Shown here one piece after another: positions 1 through 11,130 of a stretch of DNA of 64,000 bases. Origin of the DNA: Hydrangea macrophylla (lineage: Eukaryota; Streptophyta; Magnoliopsida; Cornales; Hydrangeaceae). Under the pieces are notes generated by a model that worked only from the letters and a program-made list of their open reading frames with translations, ran no database searches and was not told the DNA's origin. A program made the position numbers and the translations under genes. The stretch's first letter is position 1, and the number at the start of each line of letters is the position of its first letter. The DNA lies in assembly GCA_033977485.1 (NCBI GenBank), contig CM066987.1, positions 48,239,033 through 48,303,032 on the forward strand. Direction: 5' to 3'.

Positions 1-1181
1 TGTGGTTGCCTACGTATCCCCATGCGGGAATCAGGTCAAGCGTAGTTCAAGTCAGGGCTTGAAAGAAATTGGGTATGAGGGTTCCTCAAACCAATCGTCA
101 AATAAGTTCAAACTTGAGCCACTTATGGTAGCTTTGATTAAAACGATTCAGTTTCAATCTCCCTTTTTCTTTTTGTTTTGTTTTGAGGATTGATCATTTT
201 CACTTTCGCCTAGGTAATCAATTTTGCTTTTTAATGTAGTCGATTCTTATGAGATCTTTCAATCGTAATCTCAGAATTCCAGAATGTGCATGTCAGCTCT
301 CAGAACTTATATGTGGTCATTCCGTGCCGTTTGAAATGTGATCTTGGCATGTTCTTAAGATGTATCTTGAAGCGTATGATTCTCTCATCAAAATTTTCTC
401 CAACATTTTGACTGGCTAGGGTCAGATTTTTGAAATCAACACCTTTTTCAGCTCTAACTTTTGCCTAGGTGCCCTTTCGGGTTTTCAACCTAGCGAGCTT
501 TTTCTTTCTTCTTTTTTTTGTGTTTTTTTTTTTGAAAGTGGAGATGAAACTCACTGATATGTTTGGCTACCATCAAGGGCTAAGTTTGCATTGCTTTCAA
601 TCGGACAGATTGCGTGGCTCCCAATTGGATTGGGCTTAAGGCTTCGAAACGGTGGAAAAAGGGTGTTGGGCAAGCCCCAAGTCAGTTTCAAGTATGTCTT
701 TTCAAGATTGAGGCAAGAGCATCTTTAAATTCTTAAAGTAAGACTATTCAATTCCAGCTCTTCATTAGTGTCAGTGTGAAATCGACTTTAACCTTTCAGG
801 ATTCTTTTTTGTTTTGTCGTAGAAAAATTATTACCAGAGTAATATCCATGGTAATTTGAAAAGTGACACTTCAGTTTAGTGATTCATGCATTTATGACTA
901 AGCACATCAGATTAGGCAAAATGAGACTTCATTCCATCAGTAGAGAAGGATTATAGACTCATTAACAACTCGATGACAAACAGACTCGACCACAAGAATA
1001 AACATACAACAGACTCGACTAGGCTCGACCTGGTCTCAAATGGAATGTCACAGTGACTCACTTATTCTTTTTATTTCTTTTTTTTTTTAAAGAGCATCTT
1101 CATTTGGTTTTCTAGCAAGAGTCCCAAACACCATCACTTCACCAGCACAGGTTCAACATTCATGGTCCTCAACGAAGGGAA
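1..1181 (-). other. 3' non-coding region of element A
   Basis: No gene is supported here. Two landmarks match the region behind pol in element B. One is the motif GAACTACG...GATACGTAGGCAACC (minus strand, 51-1), which is repeated at 38099-38345 and 52883-52927. The other is a CTCGCTAGGTTGAAAA...CCTAGGCAAAAGTTAGAG segment (minus strand, about 510-450) that matches 38387-38432. The rest is AT-rich sequence with poly-T tracts at about 505-533 and 1080-1090. Confidence 0.6.
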
Positions 1182-2453
1182 TCATTTAAACGGATAGGTC
1201 AAGGGTTGGTCGAGACCGAGGTAGTGGATTGGATTGGGGAGCAGCTCATCATCTAAGAGATCCTGAATTGAGTGACGGAGCCTCTTATAGTTGTCAGTCT
1301 CATGGCCTTAGTCTTGGTGGTAATCACAATACTTGGATTCATTGTACCCAGGAGGTGGGTGATTAGGAGGCTTACTGGGCTCCAAAGGTACAAGGTGGCC
1401 TTTTTGAACAAAGTGATTAAGAGCGGAGGATAAGCTCATGTCAAGTGGTGTGAAGACTCTTTGGTTTCCTTTCTTGTGCCTCTTACTACAGTCATTTTGG
1501 CTTGATGATGGGCTTAAGGCATTGACATCTAGGTTCTCTTGATCTTCACCAAAGGTGTGGGGTCTCTTCTCCTTTTTCAGTGACCCATCTCCATTGATCT
1601 TGCCTTCACAGATAGCATCCTCGATTCTAGTCCCAACCTCAAACAACTCTTCAAATGTTGAGATGGACTGGTAGAATAGTTTTTCATGGTATACTGGTTA
1701 CAGGTTCTTGACCAGCATACGTACTTGCTCTTTCTCAACAGGCCTGTGGATCATTTGGGCTACTTTATTCCTCCATCTGCTCAAGAATTCAGCGAAGGAC
1801 TCATTAAAATTCTGCTTGGTAGTTTCCAGATCTCGGATGATGACATCAAGCTTTTGGTTATAGGAGTAGTGATCAATGAAAGTTCTAGCAACATCTTCCC
1901 AAACTTGGGTCTTGGAAGTTTCAAGGGTTAGGAACCAGGATAGTGCGGCTTTCTGGAGGGTTTGAGGGAACAACATAGCTATGTGCTCATGGGTGCAGCC
2001 CATTGACTGGAAAATGCTCATACAAAACTTCACGTGGCTCTTCAGATTTCCAGTTCCGTCAAAACGGTCGATTTCTGGCATCTTGAAGTTCTCGGGTAGC
2101 CTCACCTCGTTGGGCTCAAACAATCCTTCCAGGTCTAATATGTAATCGTCGACTCCCTTACTTTTCCTTAGTATGTTCTCAAGCTTGTCGACCTTGTCCA
2201 TTTTCTCTTAGAGCTTTTTCTCATATACAGGGGGTGGGACCCCTTGAAACTATTCTTCTTCCCCATTGTTCTCGGGAGGCAGTCCAAATCCAGGCGGTGG
2301 TGGTGGCATGAACCCTTGTGGTGGTGGGAACCCAGGTGGGTACTGTGGCTGCTGTTGTCGGAACTCTTCCATAAATTTCAGAACTTGAGTCAGCCGATCT
2401 GACTGTTGATTGATTAATTCAGTGACCTTGGCTTCCAAAGTTTCCTGATTCAT
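1182..2453 (-). pseudogene. gag relic of element A (four in-frame stops)
   Basis: One continuous frame runs from an ATG at 2453 to a stop at 1182-1184, interrupted by in-frame stops near 2250, 2208, 1698 and 1308 but without a frameshift. The order is a glutamine/proline-rich N-terminus, a helical segment (DKVDKLENILRKSKGVDDY), the capsid-like retrotransposon-gag core (MPEIDRFDGTGNLKSHVKF...FPQTLQKAALSWF), and a C-terminal CDYHQ...GHETDNYKRLRHSIQDLL motif typical of Tat-lineage Gag. It aligns with the gag of element B. Gag would package the element's RNA; with four stops this copy is not expected to make full-length protein. Confidence 0.85.
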
Positions 2454-2819
2454 GTTGAATTTTCTCGGCGGACTGATTCTAACCAAATGACTGTTCAAAC
2501 TTCTGACCCAGGATGGGGATCTCAGTGGCTGACTATAATGACCTATAGATTCCAGAGGAGTGTATCAGTTTCTGATAGTGATGACTGGAGAGACAATGAA
2601 AGTGATGTTAAGGAAGATAGACTGACTTATGTACAGACTGACTGAGATAGTGTGCGCAGAATGATGAGAATGGTGCATGCACATGAGACAAGTATGCGAA
2701 TGCAAGCCCTAATCTATATGATGCTCCTATTTCTAACAGATAGCAGTTAAATAAATAAGGTCCTAGCCATACAGAGTATGCTAACCTTACTTTCCAGTAT
2801 AATCACCAAGGGATAACAG

Positions 2820-3480
2820 GGATTTCAGGGATACTTCGGGAATTTTGGACAGAGTTTCTGGGAGAAACAGGGATTTGGAAGATTCGGGGAAATTTCTAGA
2901 AGTCATTTGAGTTTCTAGGAGAGATAGGGATTTCTGGTTGATTTGGACTGAACGTTTAGGAGAAATTGGGAAATCAGAATTTCTGGGAGAAATTGGTACA
3001 TCTAGGCATTTTTGGGAAGTTTGGATGGAGTTGCTGGAATTTTTGGGAAATCTTGGAGATTTGGATAGAGCTTATGGGAAAACATGAAAATTTGGGTAAG
3101 TTGGATAGAGCTTCTGGGAGAAACAAGTATACCGGAGTTTTTGGGAGAAATTGAGATTTCTGGGTAATCTGAGAGATTTGGACAGAGCTTCTGGGAAAAC
3201 AGGTATAACTGGGTAAGTCGGACAGAGTTTCTGGGAGAAACGGGTTAGTATGGTTATATCTGGGATATCTGGACAGAGTTTCTGGGAAAACAAGTATAAC
3301 TGGGTAAGTCGGACATAGTTTCTGGGAGAAACAAGTATATCGGAGTTTCTAAGAAAAATTGAGGTTTCTGGGTATTCTGGGGGAAGCAAGAATATCTGGG
3401 GGGGACATAAGTATATCGGAGTTTCTGGAAGAAATTGAGACTTCTGGGTAATCTGGGGAGAAATAGGGATATACGACGGG
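2820..3480 (-). repeat. Degenerate ~50-bp tandem repeats in the leader of element A
   Basis: The stretch between PBS and gag is built of repeats containing a minus-strand core like TTTCTCCCAGAAACTCTGTCC followed by an ATCCCAGATATA-type segment. The homologous leader of element B (30860-31220) has the same repeats with a clear 51-bp period. The copies here are more diverged and irregular. The open frames across them come from the repeats and are not credible genes. Confidence 0.75.
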
Positions 3481-4087
3481 AATAGGTGATGACGGTGATC
3501 ATACTGTCTAGCAAGTTTTCATACTCCTATGTCTCAGGACCAACAAACAAGGTTTGCGGTGTATATCTTTGTGAGCATAGAACAGACATCCTTATCATGG
3601 TGCCTAGGCAAGTCAACTCAATATGATCACATGTGAGTGATTGCCTTGGGAATCATAAGAAAGAGGTTCTATTCTATGCCACATAAGCGTCTACACCGTG
3701 CAGGTAATCCCGCCAGGGCATACAGCAGTTATATCACATTGTCCTATCTGAAAAGATAAATAAACAGTCCTATGAAAGGTTCTACAGGAATCTATATGCA
3801 AAGGCTGGGTTTAGTCAAAAAGGGTCCGTTAACAAGAGTTCCAATATACCGTCGGGGAGACAGTACAGAGGTTTTTACTCTTTTTGATATACCTTGGAAG
3901 GTACAGTATCAACAGTGACTTGTGCCCTGGCATAGCAAGACCTGAACAATGTCAGCGCCGCGTTTCATACACAGTCGGAGGGGAAATGCAGAAGTGCAAT
4001 GCGGTAAACCAAACACAGTAAAAAGATGATTTTAAGGATGCTTCTTATGAGTCAAACCTCTGCATTATTTTGTTTTAAAATAAAAAG

Positions 4088-4105
4088 TCCCCAGTGGAGT
4101 CGCCA
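4088..4105 (-). promoter_or_regulatory. Primer-binding site of element A
   Basis: The minus-strand sequence TGGCGACTCCACTGGGGA starts three bases inside the LTR end. It begins TGG, as expected for pairing with a tRNA 3' CCA end. It is not the common initiator-Met PBS. PBSs of this type in Ogre/Tat elements are described as complementary to tRNA-Arg; the tRNA identity here is recalled from that literature and not checked. Confidence 0.7.
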
Positions 4106-4108
4106 GAT

Positions 4109-7100
4109 TGTGGACACCGGCGTTCCCACTCTTTTTGTTTTGAAACTTGTTTTGAAAAGGAATTTGATTTGGATCAAAGAAAAGAAAAGGTCTGTTGAAA
4201 ATAGATACAGAGTCGCCACTTGGTCTTTAAGGAACCAAGAAACCTAATTTTGACTCACCCAAGCGGATAAGGGCACTGGCCCTTCATAACCAAAGAACTT
4301 GGTTTGGGGTTTTGGTACAAGAGAGGAAGGAGCCTTTGTCACGACTAAAACACCCTCAACTTGCCCCGTCTTTCGACGGGCCTCAATTAGCATCCAAATA
4401 ATCATCTTATACTATGTTTGGTTCGACAAATAATACTATGATAGTATATTACATCACATAAGAAAATTTAAAAAGGAAGATCTAAAGATAAGATATCATT
4501 CATAAGATCTAAGTCAAATATCATACAATGTAAAGTGAAAGATCGCACAAATAAACCTAAGAAAAAATCGTCTAATCATGTATCGAATGATCGAGACTTC
4601 CTAATCTGAAGGGGGACATGAATTGTTATTGAAACAAATAAACAAAGAATCAAAGTATGCTTAGTAAGCTAGAATGATGCATGTTAATTTTGAGAAAAGA
4701 AGATTTCTCAATCCCCGGGACGGATGAGAAAGGATGATTAGATCGAGGGGAAGCATGAACGTGTGATCATGGTCATTCCTTATAATCTTCTTAGATTAAG
4801 AGTTACAAAAATCCCAAATCTTGCATGAATGCAATGCATGTATCTAGAATGTGCCAACGTTGTAGGGTGTTTTGGTGTTCATGGATTCCTAGAATGACTT
4901 AGAAGTCTAAAAGGTGTATGAATGAATGAATGAAATCAACATGGGATGTGTACAAATGTAGTATGAACTACTTCGTAAGATATGAACTAATTTGGAATGC
5001 ATATAAGCATCAAATCAAAGAAAGAAAGTTAAAATGTGTTTGCTGTGAATAGTGGACAGAACAGTAACATGATCTTTTGGAAATTGAAAAGAGGGGTTAG
5101 GAATGTTTTCAATGCAAGATTTTTTATGGAGATCTTCCTTATTGTGTCTAGAACACAACCCAAAAATCCAATCTTTAATAACTATCACATATTGAGAGAA
5201 ATAATATAAACAATAGAGGTCACTCAGAAACAGAGTCCGTACTGTCGACTGAAATGTTGAAAAATCATAGAAAATGAAAAAGAATGATCTAGAGGCCCAT
5301 TTTATACAGAACGTTTCCTAAGACAATGAAGTTTAAGGGAAAAATATGTTAGGACCACCATTTTTGGAAAAGGTTTCTAAAAAAGAGGTCGGAAGTGGAC
5401 CTAGCTGCTGTGACAGCAAAAAACAGAATGTCTGGAAGGAATGTTTGGGTCCAAATGGACCATTTCCAAGCACTTCCAAGTCAAACCAAAAATCATGGGT
5501 GTTCTCCAATGAGTTAGGAAGACTTTTCAAGTGGTCTTGCATCCATACATTGAGTATTGAATTCTAGAGAAATCTTTGAACTCAGATCACTCATTGTTTT
5601 GACTCATTGTTTTGACTCACTGTTTTGAGGATTTTGGGAAAAAACTTGAGTTTTCTTTCTTGAAATCAAAATGAGAGGGATTGAGAGGGGTTTTGAAATA
5701 GAGGTTTTGAAAGTATATTTTCAACATCAAATAGAGATTATAACCTCTTGGAATATCAACATCAAACTCATCATGAAGAACCCCCAATATTATTGGAGAG
5801 ATTCATTTTTATTTGAACATAACTTCAAGGATACCTTGGAGGTATTGAAGTTATAATCATCATCTATCAAACATGTTTTTGAGGACAAGAGCTACTATCC
5901 ATAAGGATTCACTCACCTCAAACTTCATGTCATCATCTAGATAATGATAAACTAGTAAGTAAATAAAGAAAATAAAAAAGAAATGAGATTAAGAAGAGAT
6001 GAACATAATATGAACAAGCAAGTAAATAACAATCAATAGATGATAATCAATATGATTTTGGACTTGTAGCTTGGTGTTTCACTCATAGATTTTGACATTT
6101 AGACATGGAAGTAGCTTCCTAACTCAAGAATGCTCAAGAATGGTGATTGGGGGTGTTTGGAATGTGAAGTATAAGAGAGGTAATGGAAGAACACAAGATT
6201 AAAACTCACTTTCTATAGCAAAATAGTAGGAGGAAGCTCCTTTTATTCTCTTCTAAACCTATCTCTATCTCTCTTCTTCTCTACAACTTTTCAAGCTTTT
6301 GCACTTGGCCCCCCTAAAATGAAGAGCAATGGGGGGTTTAAATAGGCCAATTTGGGGTGGTTTTGGGGTTTTAGAAGTGTTCCCATTGGTCCCAAACATC
6401 TGAAAACATAAAACTATGTCGTTTTGGTTTCTAATATATCAAATTGGACCCCCAAAATAAATTACAAAAATACACTATTCTGGGGGAGAGTGCCGTGGCG
6501 GCACTGCTCCTCCTTCGTCCAGATATTGCTATTTAGGCCCCCTGAAGTTTTGGTATTCGCAAAAAGGCCCTATTTCGTCCAAAATTCACAGAAAATGCTT
6601 ACGAACTCCAAATTGAGGTTGTGATATACCGTTGGAAAGGTAATGGAGTCTAATTTTCATAAAAAAAAGTTTGGGGATAGGTCACATTGAAAAGTTTTGC
6701 GGTATTTGCGATGAAAGCCGATTTGATCGCCATTTTCGCCTTCGGAAATTCATAATAGACTCGTTTTAAATCCGGGAATTATGTGCGACATACCGTTGGA
6801 AAGCTATTGACCTCTAGTATCCATGAAAAATATTTGAAAATTGTCACGGTTCCTCGATTTTAAAGTCAAATTCTGGTCAAACTGGTCAAACTTGGGATTC
6901 CCATGAAGTTCTGGTAACCTCTGGGAGCCCCCAAGAGTTGACGTTTTCGCTCGATTTTCTTTGAAAAATTATTTTAATACTTTTCTCATGATCTAGAATG
7001 ATTCTGGTGAATTCGGATGATTTTGGTCAAACTTGGTCAAACTTTGGACAAACCTAGTAACCTTGGTCAAGCCGGTCAACAGTGACTTTCTGGGAACTTC

Positions 7101-7368
7101 CGGGACTTCGGGGGGTCTCTGGGAGCTGACGATTTCATCCGATTTTCTTAAAAACTCATTTTATCACTTTTTTTATGACGTAGCATGTTTCCAAAACTTT
7201 GGGACCAAATCTGGGAGCTTTTGGGCTTTCAGGGGCATTTTGGTCATTCTGAGCATTCTGAGAAATAGAACTAACTTCCAGGAGTCCTTTTGAGTCCTTT
7301 TCGATCATTGTGAACCACCAAGCTATGGGTCTCCTAAATTTGATAGCCGACAAAATGGGGTGTCTACA
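4109..7368 (-). repeat. 5' LTR of element A (3260 bp)
   Basis: On the minus strand the LTR begins TGTAGACACC at 7368 and ends GGTGTCCACA at 4109, so it has the TG...CA termini. It aligns along its whole length with both LTRs of element B. Landmarks on the minus strand are a cluster of TTGACC motifs near 7080-7020, one AGTGCC...GGCACT palindrome at 6489-6505, a TATA-like TATTTAAA at 6344-6337, and GA/TC-rich transcribed sequence further on. The next bases on the plus strand (7369-7373, cccgc) would be the target-site copy, but the partner is outside the window. Confidence 0.9.
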
Positions 7369-8768
7369 CCCGCGTGCGTGATCTCCCTGTATTCTGACAT
7401 TGGAAAAGTTTTATAAAAGAAAAGGAAAATTGGGCATATCGCGCGAGCGACCCCTCACGCGAGCGTCCCGCCCGCGCGACTTTTGACAGTTTCTGGTTTT
7501 TGCTTGTTTTATGTTAAGGAACTGTTTGGGTGATGTTTCATGGACTTTTAAAGCTCTTTTTGGGAAATTTATGAAAATAGAAACCTATTTGGTTATGTTT
7601 GGACGATTGAAATAATATATTACGACTTAACAATCCCCGCACGTACGTTGTTCCTATAATTCAGAATTTTAGTTTTGTTTGAGGTTTCATGACATACATA
7701 TGGAGTCAGTTGTACATGCATGGTATGTGGTAATCAGAGTGAAAAAGAGTGTGTTGTTGAGATTGTGTTGTTGAAACTCCCTGATAATTGTGTACCAAAG
7801 TGTGACGTGTTGAGATTACGGTGAGAGTATCTTTGTAGTGCGATGGTGGCAAAACTGGACACTCCCTGACGCCCATGGTAGCGTTAAAGTGTGTAATGCC
7901 GAACTTGGACATTCCCTGGCACCCATGGTAGTGCTAAAGTGTGGCCTACAGACACTCCCTGGTACCCGAGTCTGGATACTGTGTGATGTATTTGCGAGGC
8001 GGATTAGGTACTAAAGTGTGAGGTATTGGACACTCCCTGGTACCCCGGACCAAAGTGTGAGGCAAACTGGACATTCCCTGGCACCTCTGTGCTAAAGTGT
8101 GGCTATCGGAGTATTACAAGGATACTGGTGTGAGATAGTGGGTCATTGTGTTTGTCGAGAGAAAAGAGTCGGTAAGATGAGATGGTGCACTATTTTTCAT
8201 ACACGGTCACATATATGTGAGTTAAAGGTTTCAAATGATATTGTGGTTGTTTTCTAAAAATGAACTCCTTACTTTCTTATAAACTTGTTGAATTAAATGG
8301 GAATTAGAAAATGGTAAATGAGTATGTGTTACATTCAAAGTTATGTTTTTAATACTCACCAGCTTCTTGAAGCTGACGGCGTCGATGCGCCCTAGACATT
8401 CGTGTTCTGGCTTTTTAGGTTATGACTATGTTGGGCCCTATGATTACGCTAACTGAGAATGGCTGCTTTGGAAGATAGAATTGTTATCAATGTCCTATGT
8501 TTTAAGTTATAAACTATTTTGTAATAAGGATGAGTGTAATAAACGATAGATATTGTTTTGTTTTAAGGCGGCTTGTGCCTTAGTTGACCCCGTATTGTAA
8601 TATGTAATAAGTTAGAAAAATATTTGTAGGCCTTGATTGCTCTGCTCTGATTATTATGTCTTTATTGTTGACGTTTGGGACGAAATCTATCCTTCAAACT
8701 GTCATGACCTACGGGTCCATAAAGGAAATTAAATGCTTTCCTTATTTATGCTACGTCAGGGCGTGACA
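7369..8768 (+). repeat. LTR of element C1, 5'-truncated by element A
   Basis: The segment is homologous to 57376-58790 and ends in the same GGGCGTGACA terminus. It contains CG-rich motifs at 7369-7381 and 7438-7482, a ttttataaaag TATA-like stretch near 7410, a minisatellite-like block with recurrent ACTCCCTGG...AAAGTGTG (7779-8108), and a conserved CTTCTTGAAGCTGACGGCGTCGATGCG segment near 8361. The 5' end is missing because element A sits in the LTR. Confidence 0.8.
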
Positions 8769-8913
8769 ATGATGGACCTGAGCTACCCGAGGAGGATTTG
8801 ATGGAGGAGGAGGATATGATAGATGATGATGACATGGATGAGGACGATGTTTTGTCCGAGATTGCACAAGAGGATGAGGCTTCTATCTATGGACCTAACG
8901 TAAACAACTTTTG
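8769..8913 (+). pseudogene. Acidic tail of an ORF0-like frame (element C1)
   Basis: An open frame of 48 codons ends with TGA at 8911-8913. It is very rich in Asp and Glu (for example DDDDMDEDDV) and ends YGPNVNNF. The position between LTR and gag, and the acidic composition, match the C-terminal half of the ORF0 frame of element C2 (58982-59488). The N-terminal half and PBS appear to have been removed by a deletion starting right at the LTR end. The function of the protein is unknown. Confidence 0.45.
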
Positions 8914-9128
8914 AGTCCAGTGCCTATAGGACTTAGACTTTTGATTTTGACTTCAGGACATGTTGTCCACTTACTTTTAAGGCTTACATGGACAGCTATT
9001 GACCATAGCATTTTGTCTAGGCAGCCGCCAGTTGTGGTCTTGTTTATATCTTCTACTAGATCTTATATAGGATCATGTACTATGCGGTACACAGATGATT
9101 TGTTGTGTACTCCACTATACATCTTTTG

Positions 9129-9129
9129 G

Positions 9130-9161
<32 letters not shown>
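9129..9161. repeat. (TA)n(TG)n microsatellite
   Basis: A TATATATATA run passes directly into GTGTGTGTGT, within the spacer between the ORF0 tail and gag remnant of C1. No gene is seen in 8914-9311. Confidence 0.9.
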
Positions 9162-9162
<1 letters not shown>

Positions 9163-9311
9163 GCAGACCGTTTCTTTGGATTATTTCTGTTGTCATCACA
9201 TTATGTATTTTATGTTGTGATTAAGATTCGTGCTATGCTTCGTTGTATTATTTATGATTGTTTCCTAAAGAAAATTGTCAGGTAATCGTTAGATCTTTCA
9301 AGCGTGATTGG

Positions 9312-9470
9312 GAGCACCCATTCTTGAGGGTATGGACTCAACCGAAGTCTTCGAAGCATTCATGCAATGAATGGAACATATTGGCGACACCTACAACAAT
9401 GCCATCCATTGAGTTAACAACGACAACAACTACGTTGCTCCTCCGAGAGAGACAAGCGATAAGCTATTGT
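9312..9470 (+). pseudogene. gag N-terminal remnant of element C1
   Basis: The nucleotide stretch around 9316-9390 resembles the first codons of the C2 gag (59744-59860); the shared part decodes in C2 as a Gly-Ala-Pro start followed by MFEAFIRRLERV and here as EVFEAFMQ before a stop. It has no usable reading frame. It ends abruptly at about 9470, where array-type sequence begins. Confidence 0.5.
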
Positions 9471-9471
9471 A

Positions 9472-11130
9472 AATTTTAAAAAATTTTGGGGCTAATATAA
9501 AAATACAAAAAGGTTTGAGTTTTCTGATAACAATACAAAAATGAAAATTTTGGTGAAGGATAGTAGATATGGACATCGAAAAAACTCAGAATGCATGTTG
9601 ATATATGTAGAATTAAGTGAGTTATTACTGACAACTTGGGCTTAAGAATTTTAAAGGGGGGGGGGGGTGGGGTCAATTTGGCAAGCCCGTATAGTTATTT
9701 GGCAAGAGGACCACTTGGGACATTGCTAATGGTATCCGAGCCAAACTTGATACCGTGAGGCTGATGGTGTTATAGATGAGGATTAGAGGCCCTTGGGTAG
9801 TGGAACCCTTTGTCTACTGATGGGCTGCTATGTGGTCACCAACCATTAGCTTCCACAAAAATCAATCATGGTGAGAACTGGGCCTACGCAACGATGACAA
9901 CACATCTTTAAGTGGTGTAGATTAATATGTGAGAACTCCTCCCACATGGAAAAAAACACTAAAAATGTTATCATAACATATGTAGAACTAAGTCGACTAC
10001 TACTAACACTTAGGGCTTCAGCATTTAAAGGGCAATGTGCACATATGCTAGAATTCTAGAGTTATCGAGTTTTGTTTTCTTTCTATTGTTAAGTTTCTTT
10101 GTATTCAAGGTAGGTAGACAAGTGAAGAGTCCATGCGAAGCACGTTGCTATTGTCATCTCTGTAAAAATTTTCAAAGCTTTTTTTTTTCTTTATTTATTT
10201 ATTTATTTTTTGTAAATTTCAAAGTTTGGGAAATTTTGTGAATTTCAAAAGTTGTGGGGTAATCTGTAAATTTCCAAAAAAAACATGGGCTGGTATAAAT
10301 ATACAAAAAGGTTTGAGGTTTTCAGATAGAAATATAAAAAGAAAATTTTGGTAAAGGATTGTTGATGTAGACTTAGAATCCATGTGAGATACAAAATAAA
10401 AGACCAAACAGTCCTCATCACTCAATCTAGGGAACCAACTGGGATCACACCAAATAACCCACAGATTTGTGTTGAAAGACTGTTTGGCACGGCTAAACTC
10501 ATCCATGAAGAGAAATTTGTTTTTAAACGCATATATACAGATGAACAGAGACAATGGTAATAGTTGGTAATATACCATATTTGTCGTTTTTTTCAACAAC
10601 ATTTACCATGTTCAAATGGAAAACATTGGAAATGAATGGAGACAAACTCAATTTATAAGTTGCAAGAACACTATTTGTCAACACTCTCAAACGTTTGAAT
10701 TAAGAGGCTTTTGGGCACTTCTAAACTCATCCATGAGGAGAACCATAGGGGGATAAGACGTAGTTTCCTCAACAACTAATGCACACTCCTAATCAGAAAA
10801 CATTGAATAATTAAACACTCGATATGAATTGCATGGTCAGTTATAGACATTGAATAATTTTTTGATGATGATATGGGGGAGGGGGATTCGAATATCGAAC
10901 CAGTGCCGTGAAAGGAACTTAAATGCCAAGTTCTTTGCCCCCTTGATCTATGGCTCACTTGGTGCATGGTGAATTATTAAAGACTCGAGGCCTTCGTAGT
11001 CTACTAAGTCATAGACAAGGTGAATTGCAGAAATTCTAAACACGAGACCTATAAACTAATTAAAAACTCTGGCCATGTTTTGTTCTAGGGAATTAAGCTA
11101 TTTAAAAATAATTGAAAATTAAGTTCTAAC
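9472..11130 (+). repeat. Array unit 0 (partial, rearranged)
   Basis: It begins inside the TTTTGGGGCT block at about 9480, next to the C1 remnant. It contains one TRIM-like pair with PBS-like TGGTATCCGAGCC at 9730-9742, and a second run through the TTTGTATT, TTTTGGGGCT, ATCCATGTGAGATAC and CATTTACCATG blocks (10035-10640). A G-run of about 13 bases lies at 9657-9669. It lacks a terminal TATA block. No gene is supported. Confidence 0.65.
9560..10040 (+). mobile_element. TRIM-like element (LTR-PBS-LTR) in array unit 0
   Basis: Two related segments flank a PBS-like site. The left one ends in GGACCACTTGGGACATTGCTAA, then TGGTATCCGAGCC at 9730-9742 (one base off the initiator-Met PBS). The right one begins TGTGAGAACTCCTCCCACATGG at 9928. 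Both share the elements CACATGGAAAAAA (left copy damaged), a TATATGTAGAACTAAGT-type stretch and GGGCTTAAGCATTTAAAGGG. The layout and small size fit a terminal-repeat retrotransposon in miniature. The same pair recurs at 11288-~11760, 13055-~13500, 14850-~15300 and 18345-~18770, evidently carried along with the array. Confidence 0.55.

Larger units (their letters stand above)
1..7368 (-). mobile_element. Element A: Tat/Ogre-like Ty3/gypsy element, minus strand, truncated by window edge
   Basis: Reading the minus strand from 7368, the order is LTR (7368-4109), primer-binding site, repeat-rich leader, gag relic (2453-1182) and then about 1.2 kb of 3' non-coding sequence that runs off the window. 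The LTR, PBS, leader repeats and gag are all clearly homologous to element B at 26949-56341. No protease, RT or integrase is seen between gag and the 3' region, whereas B has about 6 kb of pol there. A therefore looks like a gag-only deletion derivative, or pol was lost secondarily. The right boundary is sharp: the LTR terminus is followed by sequence of a different LTR family (C1). The other LTR would lie outside the window. Confidence 0.85.
7369..9471 (+). mobile_element. Element C1: remnant of a Tekay-like Ty3/gypsy element
   Basis: Plus-strand sequence 7369-8768 aligns with 57376-58790, which is the LTR of element C2 and ends at a PBS. Here the LTR end is followed directly by the acidic tail of an ORF0-like frame (8769-8913), then a spacer, then a short stretch resembling the start of the C2 gag (9312-9470). 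The PBS and most of ORF0 are deleted. The left part of the LTR was displaced by insertion of element A. On the right the element stops where the tandem array begins. Confidence 0.75.

Noticed and set aside
2966..3514. Several overlapping 60-105 codon frames on both strands
   Set aside because: They lie wholly in the degenerate leader repeats of element A and repeat the same motif, so repeat structure explains them.
5333..5567. Overlapping 69-73 codon frames on both strands within the A LTR
   Set aside because: They are not kept open in the matching LTR sequences of element B (28780-29010, 54900-55130).
9657..9669. G-run as possible G-quadruplex
   Set aside because: A single uninterrupted G run in one degenerate repeat unit. 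Sister units have only three to four Gs here, so it is more likely simple slippage or a sequencing artefact.
9730..9742. Array TRIM considered as Cassandra (5S rRNA-bearing) element
   Set aside because: No 5S rRNA-like internal promoter sequence is visible in the terminal segments.
10219..10602. 127-codon minus-strand frame in array unit 0
   Set aside because: Equivalent positions in the other units are closed by stops and indels. The peptide is low-complexity, rich in Phe/Leu/Ile from AT-rich DNA.
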